Source: Cryobacterium aureum (lineage in GTDB: Bacteria; Actinomycetota; Actinomycetes; Actinomycetales; Microbacteriaceae). From it: 64,000 nucleotides of DNA. The stretch lies in NCBI RefSeq assembly GCF_002954245.1, contig NZ_PPTG01000025.1:186001-250000 (forward strand), written 5' to 3'. Both the position numbers and the translations under genes were made by a program. Positions within the stretch are counted from its first letter, which is position 1. Each line of letters starts with the position of its first letter. Positions 7,464-16,127 of the stretch are shown one piece after another. The notes beneath the pieces are model-generated. The model was not told the DNA's origin and ran no database searches. It saw only the letters and a program-made list of their open reading frames with translations.

Positions 7464-8767
7464 CCCAGCCCGTCATTCTCTGCACCATCGAGTCGGCGCG
7501 AAACGGAGACGCCAACGCACCGCTCATCGTGCTCGGCCCCTCGCTCGGCACGACCACCGACCTCTGGGCCAGCGTTGTACCGGCTCTCGCCCAGTCCCAC
7601 CGGGTGCTCTGTTTCAACCTGCCCGGACACGGGTTCAGCCCGAAGACCTCGGCAGCCTTCACCCTCGAAGAGGTCGCCGACGCCGTTGTCGGGCTGGTCG
7701 ACTCGATTGACGTCGACACGTTTCATTACGCCGGAATCTCCCTCGGCGGCGCCATCGGCCTCGCCCTCGCCGTGAAGCACCCGGGCCGCCTCGCGAGCCT
7801 CGCCGTGTTGTGCTCCGGGGCGAAAATCGGAACGTTCGATGCGTGGACCGACCGGGCCGCCGGGGTGCGGGCGAGCGGCACCCCCTCGCTCATCGCCGGC
7901 AGCGCGTCCCGCTGGTTCGCACCCGACTTTCTCGGCCGCGACCCCAAGGCCGGCGCGCACGCGCTCAACCAGCTGCTCGACATCGACGACGAATCCTACG
8001 CACTCGCCTGCGAGGCGCTCGCGGTCTTCGACCAAACGGATGCCCTGGGCACGATTCGCACGCCCGTGCTGTGCGTCTCGGGAGAGTTCGATGCGGTGAC
8101 GCCGACCACGCAGCTTCAGGAGTTGGCGGCCCGCATCCCGGGGGCTGCTTCGGCCGTGATCGCCGGGGCCGCGCACCTGCCGTCGCTCGAGCGCCCGGCC
8201 GAGGTCGGCGCAATTCTGGCGGAGTGGCTGGCCAGGGTCTCGGCTGTGTCCGTCCACGTCGGCACCGGTGCTGCTGGCGCTGGTCTCGACGTCGGGTCTG
8301 CGGCGCCGCGACCGACCGACGCGGCCGCACCGCTGCCGGCCGGTCGTACCGCGGCATCCGCTTATGCCGACGGCATGGTGGTGCGCCGCGCGGTACTCGG
8401 CGACAAGCATGTCGACGCAGCTACCGCCGCGATCACCCCCGAAACCGCGGTGTTCCAGGACTTCATCACCCGCTATGCCTGGGGCGAGATCTGGACGCGG
8501 CCAGGCCTCGATCGGCGTACCCGCAGCTTCCTCACCATCGCCGCTCTCGTCACCGGCGGGCATGAGGGTGAGCTCGCGATGCATGTGCGCGCAGCCCTGA
8601 CCAACGGGCTTACCCGTGCCGAGATCAGCGAGGCGATTCTGCACACCGCGATCTATGCGGGCGTGCCGGCCGCCAACGCCGCGTTCGCCGTGGCCCGGGA
8701 GGCTTTCGCCGGGCTCGATGCGGCTGCTGAAAACTCCTCCGACGACACCACCATTCGGCCCAGCTAA
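7460..8767 (+). CDS. pcaL: Fused 3-oxoadipate enol-lactonase / 4-carboxymuconolactone decarboxylase
   Basis: A 435-residue two-domain enzyme carrying out two consecutive steps. Residues 1-255 are a PcaD-type alpha/beta hydrolase, with nucleophile Ser94 in GISLGG, LPGHG, and catalytic His in GAAHLPS. An Ala/Pro-rich linker of about 50 residues follows. Residues 310-420 are a PcaC decarboxylase domain, with GMVVRRAVLGDKHVD and RSFLTIAALVTGGHEGEL. This domain order is the fused form known as PcaL in actinobacteria. It starts within the pcaB stop (ATGA). Confidence 0.95.
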   Translation: MTQPVILCTIESARNGDANAPLIVLGPSLGTTTDLWASVVPALAQSHRVLCFNLPGHGFSPKTSAAFTLEEVADAVVGLVDSIDVDTFHYAGISLGGAIGLALAVKHPGRLASLAVLCSGAKIGTFDAWTDRAAGVRASGTPSLIAGSASRWFAPDFLGRDPKAGAHALNQLLDIDDESYALACEALAVFDQTDALGTIRTPVLCVSGEFDAVTPTTQLQELAARIPGAASAVIAGAAHLPSLERPAEVGAILAEWLARVSAVSVHVGTGAAGAGLDVGSAAPRPTDAAAPLPAGRTAASAYADGMVVRRAVLGDKHVDAATAAITPETAVFQDFITRYAWGEIWTRPGLDRRTRSFLTIAALVTGGHEGELAMHVRAALTNGLTRAEISEAILHTAIYAGVPAANAAFAVAREAFAGLDAAAENSSDDTTIRPS

Positions 8768-8779
8768 GGACCTCGAACT

Positions 8780-9574
8780 ATGGACAAGACCTATCCCTCC
8801 GCCGCGGCTGCCGTCGCCGACATTCCCGATGGCGCCTCACTCGCCGTCGGCGGGTTCGGCTTGGTTGGCGTGCCGATCGTGCTCATCCGTGCGCTGCTGG
8901 CGCTCGGCAGCACCAACCTGCACGTCGCGTCGAACAACTGCGGCGTCGACGGTTGGGGGCTCGGCGAGTTGCTGCGCGAGGGTCGCATAGCCCGGGTCAT
9001 CGCGTCGTATATCGGTGAGAACAAGGACTTCGCCCGTCGTTACCTCGGCGGTGAACTGGAGGTCGAGCTCACACCGCAGGGAACCCTGGCCGAGCGGTTG
9101 CGGGCTGGTGGTACCGGAATTCCGGCGTTCTTCACCGCGAGCGGTGTCGGCACGATGGTTGCCGACGGCGGACTGCCCTGGCGCTACGGCCCCGACGGTG
9201 CGGTGACGGTGTCGTCGCCGCCGAAGGAGACCCGGTTGTTCTCGTCGCTCGGCAGCGAGAAGGAGTACGTGCTCGAAGAGGCCATCGTCACCGACTACGC
9301 TCTGGTGCGTGCCGCCAAGGGTGACCGGCACGGCAACCTGGTGTTCGAGAAATCGGCTCGCAACTTCAACCCGGTGGCCGGTATGGCCGGCCGCATCACC
9401 ATCGCCGAGGTCGACGAACTCGTCGAACCCGGCCAGATTGACCCCGACGAGGTGCACCTCGCCGGCATTTATGTGAACCGCATCGTGCAGCTCGGAGCGG
9501 TCGACGCCGCCGATCTGCCGATCGAGAAGACGACGACGCGGCCGCGTCCGTCATCTTTGGAAGGAACAAACTGA
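8780..9574 (+). CDS. pcaI: 3-oxoadipate CoA-transferase, alpha subunit
   Basis: A 264-residue family I CoA-transferase A subunit that moves CoA from succinyl-CoA to beta-ketoadipate together with PcaJ. It shows the A-subunit pattern [16 protein letters not shown], the [29 protein letters not shown] stretch read here in two parts ([13 protein letters not shown] at about residue 81 and [16 protein letters not shown] after it), and [15 protein letters not shown]. The start is 12 bases after pcaL. The stop overlaps the pcaJ ATG by one base, consistent with equal production of the two subunits. Confidence 0.94.
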   Translation: MDKTYPSAAAAVADIPDGASLAVGGFGLVGVPIVLIRALLALGSTNLHVASNNCGVDGWGLGELLREGRIARVIASYIGENKDFARRYLGGELEVELTPQGTLAERLRAGGTGIPAFFTASGVGTMVADGGLPWRYGPDGAVTVSSPPKETRLFSSLGSEKEYVLEEAIVTDYALVRAAKGDRHGNLVFEKSARNFNPVAGMAGRITIAEVDELVEPGQIDPDEVHLAGIYVNRIVQLGAVDAADLPIEKTTTRPRPSSLEGTN

Positions 9575-10248
9575 TGGCCCTCACGCGCAACGAAATGGCG
9601 GCCCGTGCCGCCCAGGAACTCGCCCCCGACTCATATGTCAATTTGGGAATAGGTCTGCCGACGCTCATTCCGAACTTTCTGCCCGAGGGCGTGCACGTCG
9701 TGCTGCACTCCGAAAACGGCGTGCTCGGTGTCGGCCCCTATCCGTGGGAGGGCGAGGCCGACCCCAAGCTCATCAACGCCGGCAAGGAAACCGTCACGGT
9801 CAACCCGGGAGCCGCGTACTTCGACTCGGCGCAGAGCTTCGGCATGATCCGCGGCGGCCTGATCGACGTGGCCGTGCTCGGCGCCATGCAGGTGTCGGTG
9901 GTTGGTGACATCGCCAACTGGGCGGTGCCGGGCAAGATGATCAAGGGCATGGGCGGTGCGATGGACCTCGTGCACGGCGCCGAAACCGTCATCGTTGTCA
10001 TGGAACACGTGACCAAGACCGGTGAGTTCAAGATCAAGAAGGTCTGTGACCTGCCGCTCACCGGTAAGGCCGTCGTCACCCGCATCATTACCGACCTCGC
10101 CGTGATCGACGTTACCCCCGAGGGGCTCGTGTTGCGCGAGGTCGCACCCGGCGTCACCGTCGATGACGTGCAGGCCGCCACCGAGGCGACCCTGCTCCTG
10201 CCGACCCCGCCGACCACGATCACGACCCTGCTCGGGGCTGCCGAATGA
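9574..10248 (+). CDS. pcaJ: 3-oxoadipate CoA-transferase, beta subunit
   Basis: A 224-residue family I CoA-transferase B subunit. The catalytic glutamate sits in the conserved [10 protein letters not shown] motif near residue 51. [18 protein letters not shown] and [11 protein letters not shown] are also typical. The start shares a base with the pcaI stop, and the stop overlaps the ATG of a 31-codon ORF that fills the gap to pcaF. Confidence 0.94.
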   Translation: MALTRNEMAARAAQELAPDSYVNLGIGLPTLIPNFLPEGVHVVLHSENGVLGVGPYPWEGEADPKLINAGKETVTVNPGAAYFDSAQSFGMIRGGLIDVAVLGAMQVSVVGDIANWAVPGKMIKGMGGAMDLVHGAETVIVVMEHVTKTGEFKIKKVCDLPLTGKAVVTRIITDLAVIDVTPEGLVLREVAPGVTVDDVQAATEATLLLPTPPTTITTLLGAAE

Positions 10249-10340
10249 TCGTGCGCTCCGCGGCTTCCACGCTCGCCCGGGGTGCCCTGCGCATCCGCAA
10301 CGCCCGTACCGTCATCCTCAGCAACGGAGCCTCCGTATGA
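10245..10340 (+). CDS. Small ORF (31 aa) bridging pcaJ and pcaF
   Basis: ATG at 10245 overlaps the pcaJ stop (ATGA), and the TGA at 10338-10340 overlaps the pcaF ATG (ATGA). The peptide begins [19 protein letters not shown] and is basic, with no recognised domain. Both ends having the 4-base overlap used by coupled actinobacterial genes suggests ribosomes may run through it from pcaJ into pcaF. It could be a chance reading frame or the scar of a lost gene. Confidence 0.35.
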   Translation: MIVRSAASTLARGALRIRNARTVILSNGASV

Positions 10341-11560
10341 CCAGCACCACCCTTCGCCAGGTCGTCATCTGCGAACCTCTACGCACCCCGATCGGTCGCT
10401 TCGGCGGCGCGTTCAAGACCGTCGCCCCGGCCGACCTCGCCGCGGCGGTGATCGTCGCGCTCCTGGAACGAACCGGCCTTGATGGCGCCCTCGTTGACGA
10501 CGTCATCTTCGGCCAGGCGTATCCCTCGGCCGAGGCCGCGCCCGTCGCCCGGGTCGCCGCGCTCAACGCCGGTTTGCCCGTCACCGTCGGCGGCGTGCAG
10601 GTCGACCGCCGCTGCGGCAGCGGCCTGCAGGCCATCCTCGACGCCGCCATGCAGGTGCAAACCGGCGTGAGCGATCTGCTCATTGCCGGCGGCGTCGACG
10701 TCATGAGCCAGGCCCCGCTCTACACGGTCGATTCCCGCTGGGGCCTGGCCGGAACGGCCGGAGTGCTGCTGCGCGATGCCCTCGGCCGCGGTCGCGAAAC
10801 CGCCGGTGGCCGCAACTATCCAGTCCCCGGCGGCATGCTCGAAACCGCCGAGAATCTGCGCCGCGATTATTCCCTCGACCGGGTCGAACAAGACGAACTC
10901 GCCGTGGAATCCCAGCGCCGCGCCCTCGCCGCCGTCGCCGACGGCCGCTTTGTCGACGAGATCGTGCCGATCACCGTGCCCGGCCGCAAGGGCCCCGTCG
11001 TTGTCTCCGTCGACGAGACCCCGCGCGAAACAACCCTCGAGGCCCTCGCCGGCCTGAAGCCCATCATGGGCAAAGCGGATGCCGACGCCACCGTCACCGC
11101 CGGCAACGCCAGCGGCCAGAACGACGCCGCTGCCGCGTGCATCGTGACCACCCCGGAGCGAGCGGCCGAACTCGGACTGACCCCGCTGGTGCGCCTCAAG
11201 TCCTGGGCGCGCGCCGGAGTCGAGCCCTCCCGTATGGGCCTCGGCCCGGTACCCGCGACAAAACTCGCGCTTGAGCGTGCCGGGCTGACCCTCGCCGACA
11301 TCGACCTGATCGAACTCAACGAGGCGTTCGCCGCCCAGGTGCTCGCCGTCAGCCGGGAATGGAACTTCACCCCCGACGACTGGGCCCGCACCAACGTTAA
11401 CGGCTCGGGCATCAGTCTCGGCCACCCGGTCGGCGCGACCGGCGCTCGCATCCTGGCCACGGCCGCCCGCCACTTGCAGCGCACGGAGGGCCACTACCTC
11501 CTCGAAACCATGTGCATCGGAGGCGGCCAGGGCCTGGCGGCCATCTTCGAGCGCGCGTAA
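10337..11560 (+). CDS. pcaF: 3-oxoadipyl-CoA thiolase
   Basis: A 407-residue thiolase that splits 3-oxoadipyl-CoA into succinyl-CoA and acetyl-CoA, the last pathway step. Catalytic residues are visible: Cys in VDRRCGSGLQA (near residue 93), His in GHPVGATGARI and the C-terminal Cys in CIGGGQG. The ATG at 10337 has CGGAG upstream and starts the typical VVICEPLRTPIGRFGG. A longer frame to the left overlaps pcaJ and is rejected. By sequence alone it could be a general acetyl-CoA acetyltransferase; operon position supports PcaF. Confidence 0.93.
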   Translation: MTSTTLRQVVICEPLRTPIGRFGGAFKTVAPADLAAAVIVALLERTGLDGALVDDVIFGQAYPSAEAAPVARVAALNAGLPVTVGGVQVDRRCGSGLQAILDAAMQVQTGVSDLLIAGGVDVMSQAPLYTVDSRWGLAGTAGVLLRDALGRGRETAGGRNYPVPGGMLETAENLRRDYSLDRVEQDELAVESQRRALAAVADGRFVDEIVPITVPGRKGPVVVSVDETPRETTLEALAGLKPIMGKADADATVTAGNASGQNDAAAACIVTTPERAAELGLTPLVRLKSWARAGVEPSRMGLGPVPATKLALERAGLTLADIDLIELNEAFAAQVLAVSREWNFTPDDWARTNVNGSGISLGHPVGATGARILATAARHLQRTEGHYLLETMCIGGGQGLAAIFERA

Positions 11561-11562
11561 CA

Positions 11563-11642
11563 GCATCCGCTTTGCCGATCCGTGAGTTTCGGCCCGAAAA
11601 TCGCGGGCAAAGTCAAATGGTTCTGAAACTCACGGCTCGGCG
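11563..11642. repeat. Palindromic intergenic element, copy 1 (CCGTGAGTTTC)
   Basis: Perfect 11-base arms CCGTGAGTTTC (11580-11590) and GAAACTCACGG (11625-11635) enclose a 34-base centre. The left flank GCATCCGCTTTGCCGAT and right flank CTCGGCG match the related element at 23894-24005. It sits between the convergent pcaF and acyl-CoA dehydrogenase genes and may also terminate transcription. Confidence 0.75.
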
Positions 11643-11666
11643 CCCGACGACCGAGAACTTAGAGCG

Positions 11667-12929
11667 CTACTGGAACGCGGAGATGCCCGTGATGGCCCGG
11701 CCGACCAGGAGGGTGTTGATTTCGTAGCTGCCCTCGTAGGTATAGAGCGCTTCGGCGTCGGCGAAGACGCGGGCCATGCCGAAGTCGGTGGAAATTCCGT
11801 TGCCGCCGAACACCGCGCGGCCGAGCGCCACGGATTCGCGCATTCGGGCGCTGGAGGATGCCTTGGCCAGCGCGGCGTGCTCGGGGCGAAGGGTGCCGGC
11901 CTGCTGCAGCTGGGCGATGCGTACCATCGTGCCGAGCGACGTCGTCGCGTTCTCGAGAATGCGCACGAGCTTCTCCTGCACGAGCTGGAACGACGCGATC
12001 GGCTTGCCGAACTGCTGGCGTTCGAGGGCGTAGCGCAGGGCGTGGTCGTAGGCGGCGAATTGCAGTCCGACGGTCTGCCAGCCGACCCAGACGCGGGAGT
12101 TGGTGAGCAGCCGGTTGGTGTCGCGAAAGCTCGTGGCTCCCGGAAGCCGGTCGCGCTCGGCGACTACGACGTTGTCGAGGGTGATCGTGGCGTTCTGCAC
12201 GATGCGCAGGGCGATCTTGTTCTCGATGGCCTCGGCCTTAAAGCCGGGCAGGGTGGCGTCGACGATGAAGCCCTTGATCTGGTCGTCGGCGGTGTCGCGG
12301 GCCCAGACCAGCACGTTGGCTGCGAAGGTTCCGCTGCCGATCCAGCGTTTGATGCCGTTCAGGGTCCAGTTGGAGCCACTGCGGGTGGCGGTCGTCTCCA
12401 TATTGCGCGAGACATCGGAGCCGTGCTCGGGCTCGGTGAGGGCGAACGCTCCGATCTTGCGCAGCGAGACGGCGTCGGCCAGGTAACGTTCGCGCTGGTC
12501 GTCGGTGCCGAGCTGGGCAATGGCGGCCGCGAACAGTCCGCTGTGCACGCCGACGAAGGTGGAGATGGAGGCATCCACGCGGGAAAGCTCGAGGGTCATG
12601 AACCCGTGCAGCAAGAAATTGTTGCCACGGGCGCACAGCTCAACGAGGTTGAGGGAGGTGAGCACAGGAATGATTTCGAAGGGAAAAGTGGCGTTGTTCC
12701 AGTGTTCGGCCACGACCGGGCGGATCTCTCGCTCGAATACTTCGCGGGACTCGGCCACGAGCTGCTGCTCTTCGGGGGTGAGCAGGTCCTGATAAGAGAA
12801 GAAGTCGGCGGTCGGGCCGGTGTAGAAAGCGGGGCTGGCCTGCTCGGTGGAGCCGCTCTCGGCAGTGGTCGGTGCGTCGTCCCCGCCGCTCTTGGCGTCG
12901 TTTTCGGTGCTGACAATGACAATGCTCAT
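11667..12929 (-). CDS. Acyl-CoA dehydrogenase (glutaryl-CoA dehydrogenase / ACOX4-like)
   Basis: A 420-residue FAD enzyme oxidising an acyl-CoA thioester. Motifs: GAFALTEPEHGSDVS (FAD/substrate loop, near residue 160), RQQFGKPIASFQLVQ, FGGNGIS, and the C-terminal TYEGSYEINTLLVGR, where the first Glu is the likely catalytic base. The ATG at 12929 follows AGAGGACC; a frame 17 codons longer lacks such a site. The N-terminal 40 residues are an extra low-complexity leader. Closest in motif style to glutaryl-CoA dehydrogenases and plant ACOX4; substrate uncertain. It is convergent with pcaF, from which it is separated by the palindromic element. Confidence 0.9.
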   Translation of the reverse strand: MSIVIVSTENDAKSGGDDAPTTAESGSTEQASPAFYTGPTADFFSYQDLLTPEEQQLVAESREVFEREIRPVVAEHWNNATFPFEIIPVLTSLNLVELCARGNNFLLHGFMTLELSRVDASISTFVGVHSGLFAAAIAQLGTDDQRERYLADAVSLRKIGAFALTEPEHGSDVSRNMETTATRSGSNWTLNGIKRWIGSGTFAANVLVWARDTADDQIKGFIVDATLPGFKAEAIENKIALRIVQNATITLDNVVVAERDRLPGATSFRDTNRLLTNSRVWVGWQTVGLQFAAYDHALRYALERQQFGKPIASFQLVQEKLVRILENATTSLGTMVRIAQLQQAGTLRPEHAALAKASSSARMRESVALGRAVFGGNGISTDFGMARVFADAEALYTYEGSYEINTLLVGRAITGISAFQ

Positions 12930-12979
12930 GGCTGGTCCTCTCTGACCTGGTACACCTGAATTGTGCGCCAAAGAGCCCA

Positions 12980-12989
12980 ATTGCGCAAT
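12980..12989. promoter_or_regulatory. Palindrome ATTGCGCAAT upstream of the acyl-CoA dehydrogenase
   Basis: A 10-base perfect palindrome 51 bases before the start codon, preceded by a related AATTGTGCGC at about 12959. Possibly an operator; the regulator is unknown and no clear -10/-35 pair was found beside it. Confidence 0.25.
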
Positions 12990-13169
12990 CTATCGTCTTT
13001 AGACCGTGCATAGTGCGAAAGAGTTGGCGGACTAGGCTCGCCAGATTGCCCTCTCTGCGCGAGTGGACCAAACCCTAAATCGCACGTTCACGTGGCGGCT
13101 GCCGCACGCCCCAGTGCCGAGGTGCGACTCTCGGCCCGATTTGAACGATTAAACCCCTTGAACTCGCAG

Positions 13170-14039
13170 CTAGCGCGTGGCGGACGTATTCATGGTCAGC
13201 ACGTCGGTGCCATCCAGGTCGTGCAGTCCCAGCGTCACGGTCACGACACCGAGGGTGCCAAGCGAGGTGACGTGGGTGCCGCCGCAGGGAATCCGCACGC
13301 TCGCGCCCGGCAGCTCGCAGACCCAGTAGCGGCGATCCGTCAGCAGGTCGCCGTCGCGGTCGATGCGCACCGCGGCATCCGTTGATGTCCAGTGTAGGAG
13401 AGTTGCATTGGTGGCCGCCTCGATCCGGGGCAGCGCCTCGGCGAACCCGTCCACCGAGAAACCCTTCTTGCGCAGCGACTTGCCGAGCCGGTAGGTGTCG
13501 ACCGAGGCATTCTGGCCGATCAGCGACTCGTCAATGGCGAGCCCGTCGAAATCGGGATGGCCCAGGGCGTCGGGCCGCACCGCCTTTTTCCAACGGTCGG
13601 CCAGCGCGAGATTGAGCGCGAGCGAGGCGAGGTGGCAGCTCGTGTGCCCGGCACTCGTATTGTCGCGCAGACCCTCGTCGACCTCGACGGTGACCGTGTC
13701 GCCGGTAGAGAGCCCGTCCGCGTCGACCACGTGCACTACGACGAATGCCCAGCCCGGCGTTCCCTTGCCCACCGGAATGTCCTCGCCGACATACAGCGCC
13801 GACCCGTCGGTGGCTCCCACGATGCAGTCCTCGACCGGCCAGAACGCGGCGCCGTGGTGCAGCAGGGCCAGGTCTGGGCCCTGGTCGGGCCAGCCCGCAT
13901 CGACCGGATGCACGGTTGTCACGTCGAGCAGAACCGCAAACCCGCCGCCCGGCAGCTGCTCGGAGTGCAACACGGTCGCCTGGGTTTCGACGGCGCCGCC
14001 CGGGTAGAGCACCCGGGTGTCTTCGGTGGGCAGGGTCAT
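13170..14039 (-). CDS. AlaX-like alanyl-tRNA editing domain protein
   Basis: A 289-residue metal-dependent hydrolase related to the editing domain of alanyl-tRNA synthetase, which deacylates mischarged tRNA(Ala). Zinc-binding residues are all present: His132 and His136 in SAGHTSCHLA, Cys252 and His256 in IPCGGTHV. The N-terminal part (LYPGGAVETQATVL) carries the beta-barrel typical of AlaX-II. The ATG at 14039 has AAAGGACC upstream; a longer frame exists but without a ribosome site. A free-standing trans-editing factor is the likely role. Confidence 0.88.
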   Translation of the reverse strand: MTLPTEDTRVLYPGGAVETQATVLHSEQLPGGGFAVLLDVTTVHPVDAGWPDQGPDLALLHHGAAFWPVEDCIVGATDGSALYVGEDIPVGKGTPGWAFVVVHVVDADGLSTGDTVTVEVDEGLRDNTSAGHTSCHLASLALNLALADRWKKAVRPDALGHPDFDGLAIDESLIGQNASVDTYRLGKSLRKKGFSVDGFAEALPRIEAATNATLLHWTSTDAAVRIDRDGDLLTDRRYWVCELPGASVRIPCGGTHVTSLGTLGVVTVTLGLHDLDGTDVLTMNTSATR

Positions 14040-14082
14040 GGCTGGTCCTTTCAAGCGGATGCTGCCGAGCAGCGAGAAAAAA

Positions 14083-14108
14083 GGTGCCGCCACGATCGTG
14101 GCGGCACC
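14083..14108 (-). terminator. Rho-independent terminator (minus strand)
   Basis: A 26-base perfect palindrome whose arms begin GGTGCCGCCACG. On the plus strand it is preceded by GAGAAAAAA, so on the minus strand the hairpin is followed by a T-run. It lies 62 bases past the stop of the lysine-rich small protein gene and would insulate it from the AlaX gene. Confidence 0.85.
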
Positions 14109-14170
14109 TCACTGCGCTTGCTACTGCAGCGCGTGGTACCAGAAAACCTGGCACCGAGAAGATGCAGAAC

Positions 14171-14293
14171 CTAGCTCTTGCGGGCCCGAGAAGCGGTCTC
14201 TTCAGACTTCGCCTTCTTGTCGGCCCTCTTTTCCTTGAGGGACTTGTCGGCAACCTTCTTGGTTGCATCCTTTTTCGGTGATTTGTCAGCCAT
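14171..14293 (-). CDS. Lysine-rich small protein (40 aa)
   Basis: A 40-residue, highly basic protein beginning MADKSPKKDATKKVADK and ending ASRARKS. Lys, Ala and Glu dominate, so it is probably an unstructured or helical nucleic-acid-associated peptide. The ATG at 14293 is preceded by an excellent AAGGAG seven bases upstream, and a T-run terminator follows the gene, which together make it a real gene despite its size. Similar lysine-rich peptides are common in actinobacteria; function unknown. Confidence 0.75.
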   Translation of the reverse strand: MADKSPKKDATKKVADKSLKEKRADKKAKSEETASRARKS

Positions 14294-14473
14294 TGTGTAC
14301 TCCTTCGCGCCGAGCCGTGGGGCCCCGTCACCTTGAGAATACGCGGGTTTGAGCCAAACGTCATCTTGCGGCACGGTCGAATCGGCCAACCCACCGCCAG
14401 CCCTGTGCACGACTGTCGGTCTGTCGTATGCTGGCGCTGTATCCAACCCCTCTCCCGTCGAAAGGTCACCGTC

Positions 14474-14719
14474 ATGAGCCATAGCGCCACCTACCGGGCA
14501 GTTCTCTTTGGACCGAACCCGATCGCCGCCGGAACCGAAGTGGAGCTGGAATACATCGACGGTACCTACCAGGACGTCGTGGTGCTCGAGGCGGTCGAAG
14601 ACACCGAAACGATCACCCGCACCTACCAGCGCGGTCGGGAGACCGAGGAACCCATCCCGTACCGGTTCGTCGAAGAAGACGTCGCCGAAGCCGACGGCGA
14701 GGCCGACGTTCCCAACTGA
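14474..14719 (+). CDS. Small acidic hypothetical protein (81 aa)
   Basis: An 81-residue acidic protein starting MSHSATYRAVLFGPNPIAAG. It contains a beta-rich stretch (EVELEYIDGTYQDVVVLEAVED) and a Glu/Asp-rich C-terminus. The ATG at 14474 has AAAGG upstream; the frame stays open further left but without a convincing site. No family recognised. It is divergent from the lysine-rich small gene and ends just before a hairpin. Confidence 0.6.
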   Translation: MSHSATYRAVLFGPNPIAAGTEVELEYIDGTYQDVVVLEAVEDTETITRTYQRGRETEEPIPYRFVEEDVAEADGEADVPN

Positions 14720-14726
14720 CCCCGAT

Positions 14727-14760
14727 GCTGCGGCATCCGTCTACCAACGGATGCCGCAGC
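14727..14760. terminator. Hairpin between convergent genes
   Basis: Perfect 14-base arms GCTGCGGCATCCGT / ACGGATGCCGCAGC with a 6-base loop (CTACCA), 8 bases after the stop of the 81-aa gene and facing the thrE-like gene. There is no T-run, but the position suits a bidirectional terminator. The stem contains the GCATCCG/CGGATGC word. Confidence 0.6.
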
Positions 14761-14780
14761 CCCGCTGAATGGCATTGCGG

Positions 14781-16127
14781 CTAAATGCGCTTGGTGGCGT
14801 CTCGGCCGAGCCGCACCGGCAGGGCCATGAGCGGTCCGACGAAACGGCGCTGCAGGCGGCGGGCCGGACCCCAGACGATCTGCACGATGTACTGCGACAG
14901 CAGCGCTCCGGCCGCGAGGGCCATGGCGATTCCCGCCGCGGTGAGCAGCGAGAGCAACCCATTGATGTCGCCCTCCGACAGCATGAGCAGCCCGCGAAAC
15001 AGCGTGAGCCCGGGAACGAGCGGCACCAGGGCCGTCACCATGATCACGAGCGGGGGAGTGCGCACCATGCGCGCTGCGACCGCGGCGAGCAGGCCCACGC
15101 CGAGAGCGCTTGCTGCTGACCCCCAGACCAGGCCGAATCCGCCGGCCATGGCAGCGACGAACAGGAACTCGGCGAGGGCACCGAGCACGCAGACTACCCA
15201 GATCGCCCGCCACGGTACTTGAACGGCGAGGGCAAACCCGATCACAATCACCACGGCGGCCACGAGCAGCACCGGCAGAACGGCCAGTGTCACGATGGGG
15301 TTCGAGTCGATTTCGAGAACCAGGCCGAACCGGGCCAAGAACAGCGCCGAACCGGACACCCCAGTGACCAGACCGGCCGTGATCAGCAGTGCCTCCACCA
15401 TTCGGGCTGTGCCGGTGAGGTAGAACCCGGAGAGAGTGTCATGCACGGCGCCGAAGGTGGTGACACCGGCGAGGAGCATGATGATGGTCGCGACCACCAC
15501 GAGTGAGGGGTTCGCCGTGGGATCGATCACCCGTACGATCGCTGCGACAATCGGGCCGATCGCGCCGCCGACGACGGTCTGGTAGAACAACGGAACCTGG
15601 CGGTGGTCAAGCACCGAGGTGATCCAGTCGATGATCCAGGTGGCGATGAAGGCTGCGATGATCACGGTGGGCCCGGCGCCGATCAGCACGGCGGCACCGG
15701 TGCCGACGAGGCTCCAGCCGATGCGCCGCCACTGTTTGGGTACTTGCGGCTTGGAGCTGACGATCGTCGCGAGAATTTTACGGGCTTCGGCGACCTCGAT
15801 CGGCTTCTCGATGATGTCGGCAATGAGCTCCGACGTTGCCGTGAGCTTGGAATAGTCGAGCGTGCGGTACTTCACGTTGCGGCTGCGAATGATCGACTCG
15901 TGCGTCACCGCATCTTCCTGCGTGAGTGTGATGGTCGTATGCGTAATGTTCGCGTCGGTGCCCTTGAGCCCGTAGGCGCGGGTGAGCGCGATCATGGCGG
16001 CGGTCGCGTCTTCGGCGCCGGCTCCGGCGGTGAAGATGACCTCGGCAAGGCGCATGGTGAGGTCAAGAACGGCGCGGGTATAGCCGGAGTGGTCGAGGGT
16101 GATTGCTGTGGTCTTGCTAAAACTCAT
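14781..16127 (-). CDS. thrE: ThrE-family threonine/serine exporter
   Basis: A 448-residue membrane protein combining both halves of the ThrE fold. The soluble N-terminal domain (residues 1-150; LRLAEVIFTAGAGAEDATAAM-like start, ITLTQEDAVTHESI) is followed by about ten hydrophobic segments in two sets of five (residues 155-300 and 305-430). In Corynebacterium ThrE exports threonine and serine. The start overlaps the stop of the upstream flavoprotein gene by four bases (ATGA), so the two form an operon. Confidence 0.85.
   Translation of the reverse strand: MSFSKTTAITLDHSGYTRAVLDLTMRLAEVIFTAGAGAEDATAAMIALTRAYGLKGTDANITHTTITLTQEDAVTHESIIRSRNVKYRTLDYSKLTATSELIADIIEKPIEVAEARKILATIVSSKPQVPKQWRRIGWSLVGTGAAVLIGAGPTVIIAAFIATWIIDWITSVLDHRQVPLFYQTVVGGAIGPIVAAIVRVIDPTANPSLVVVATIIMLLAGVTTFGAVHDTLSGFYLTGTARMVEALLITAGLVTGVSGSALFLARFGLVLEIDSNPIVTLAVLPVLLVAAVVIVIGFALAVQVPWRAIWVVCVLGALAEFLFVAAMAGGFGLVWGSAASALGVGLLAAVAARMVRTPPLVIMVTALVPLVPGLTLFRGLLMLSEGDINGLLSLLTAAGIAMALAAGALLSQYIVQIVWGPARRLQRRFVGPLMALPVRLGRDATKRI

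Noticed and set aside
10163-10336. Upstream extension of the pcaF frame
   Set aside because: Overlaps pcaJ; the conserved thiolase N-terminus starts at the ATG at 10337.
11877-12959. 360-codon plus-strand open frame opposite the acyl-CoA dehydrogenase
   Set aside because: High-GC shadow of the real gene with no recognisable domain or ribosome site; similar antisense frames accompany most genes here.
12930-12980. 17-codon N-terminal extension of the acyl-CoA dehydrogenase
   Set aside because: The ATG at 12929 has AGAGGACC immediately upstream; the longer start has none.
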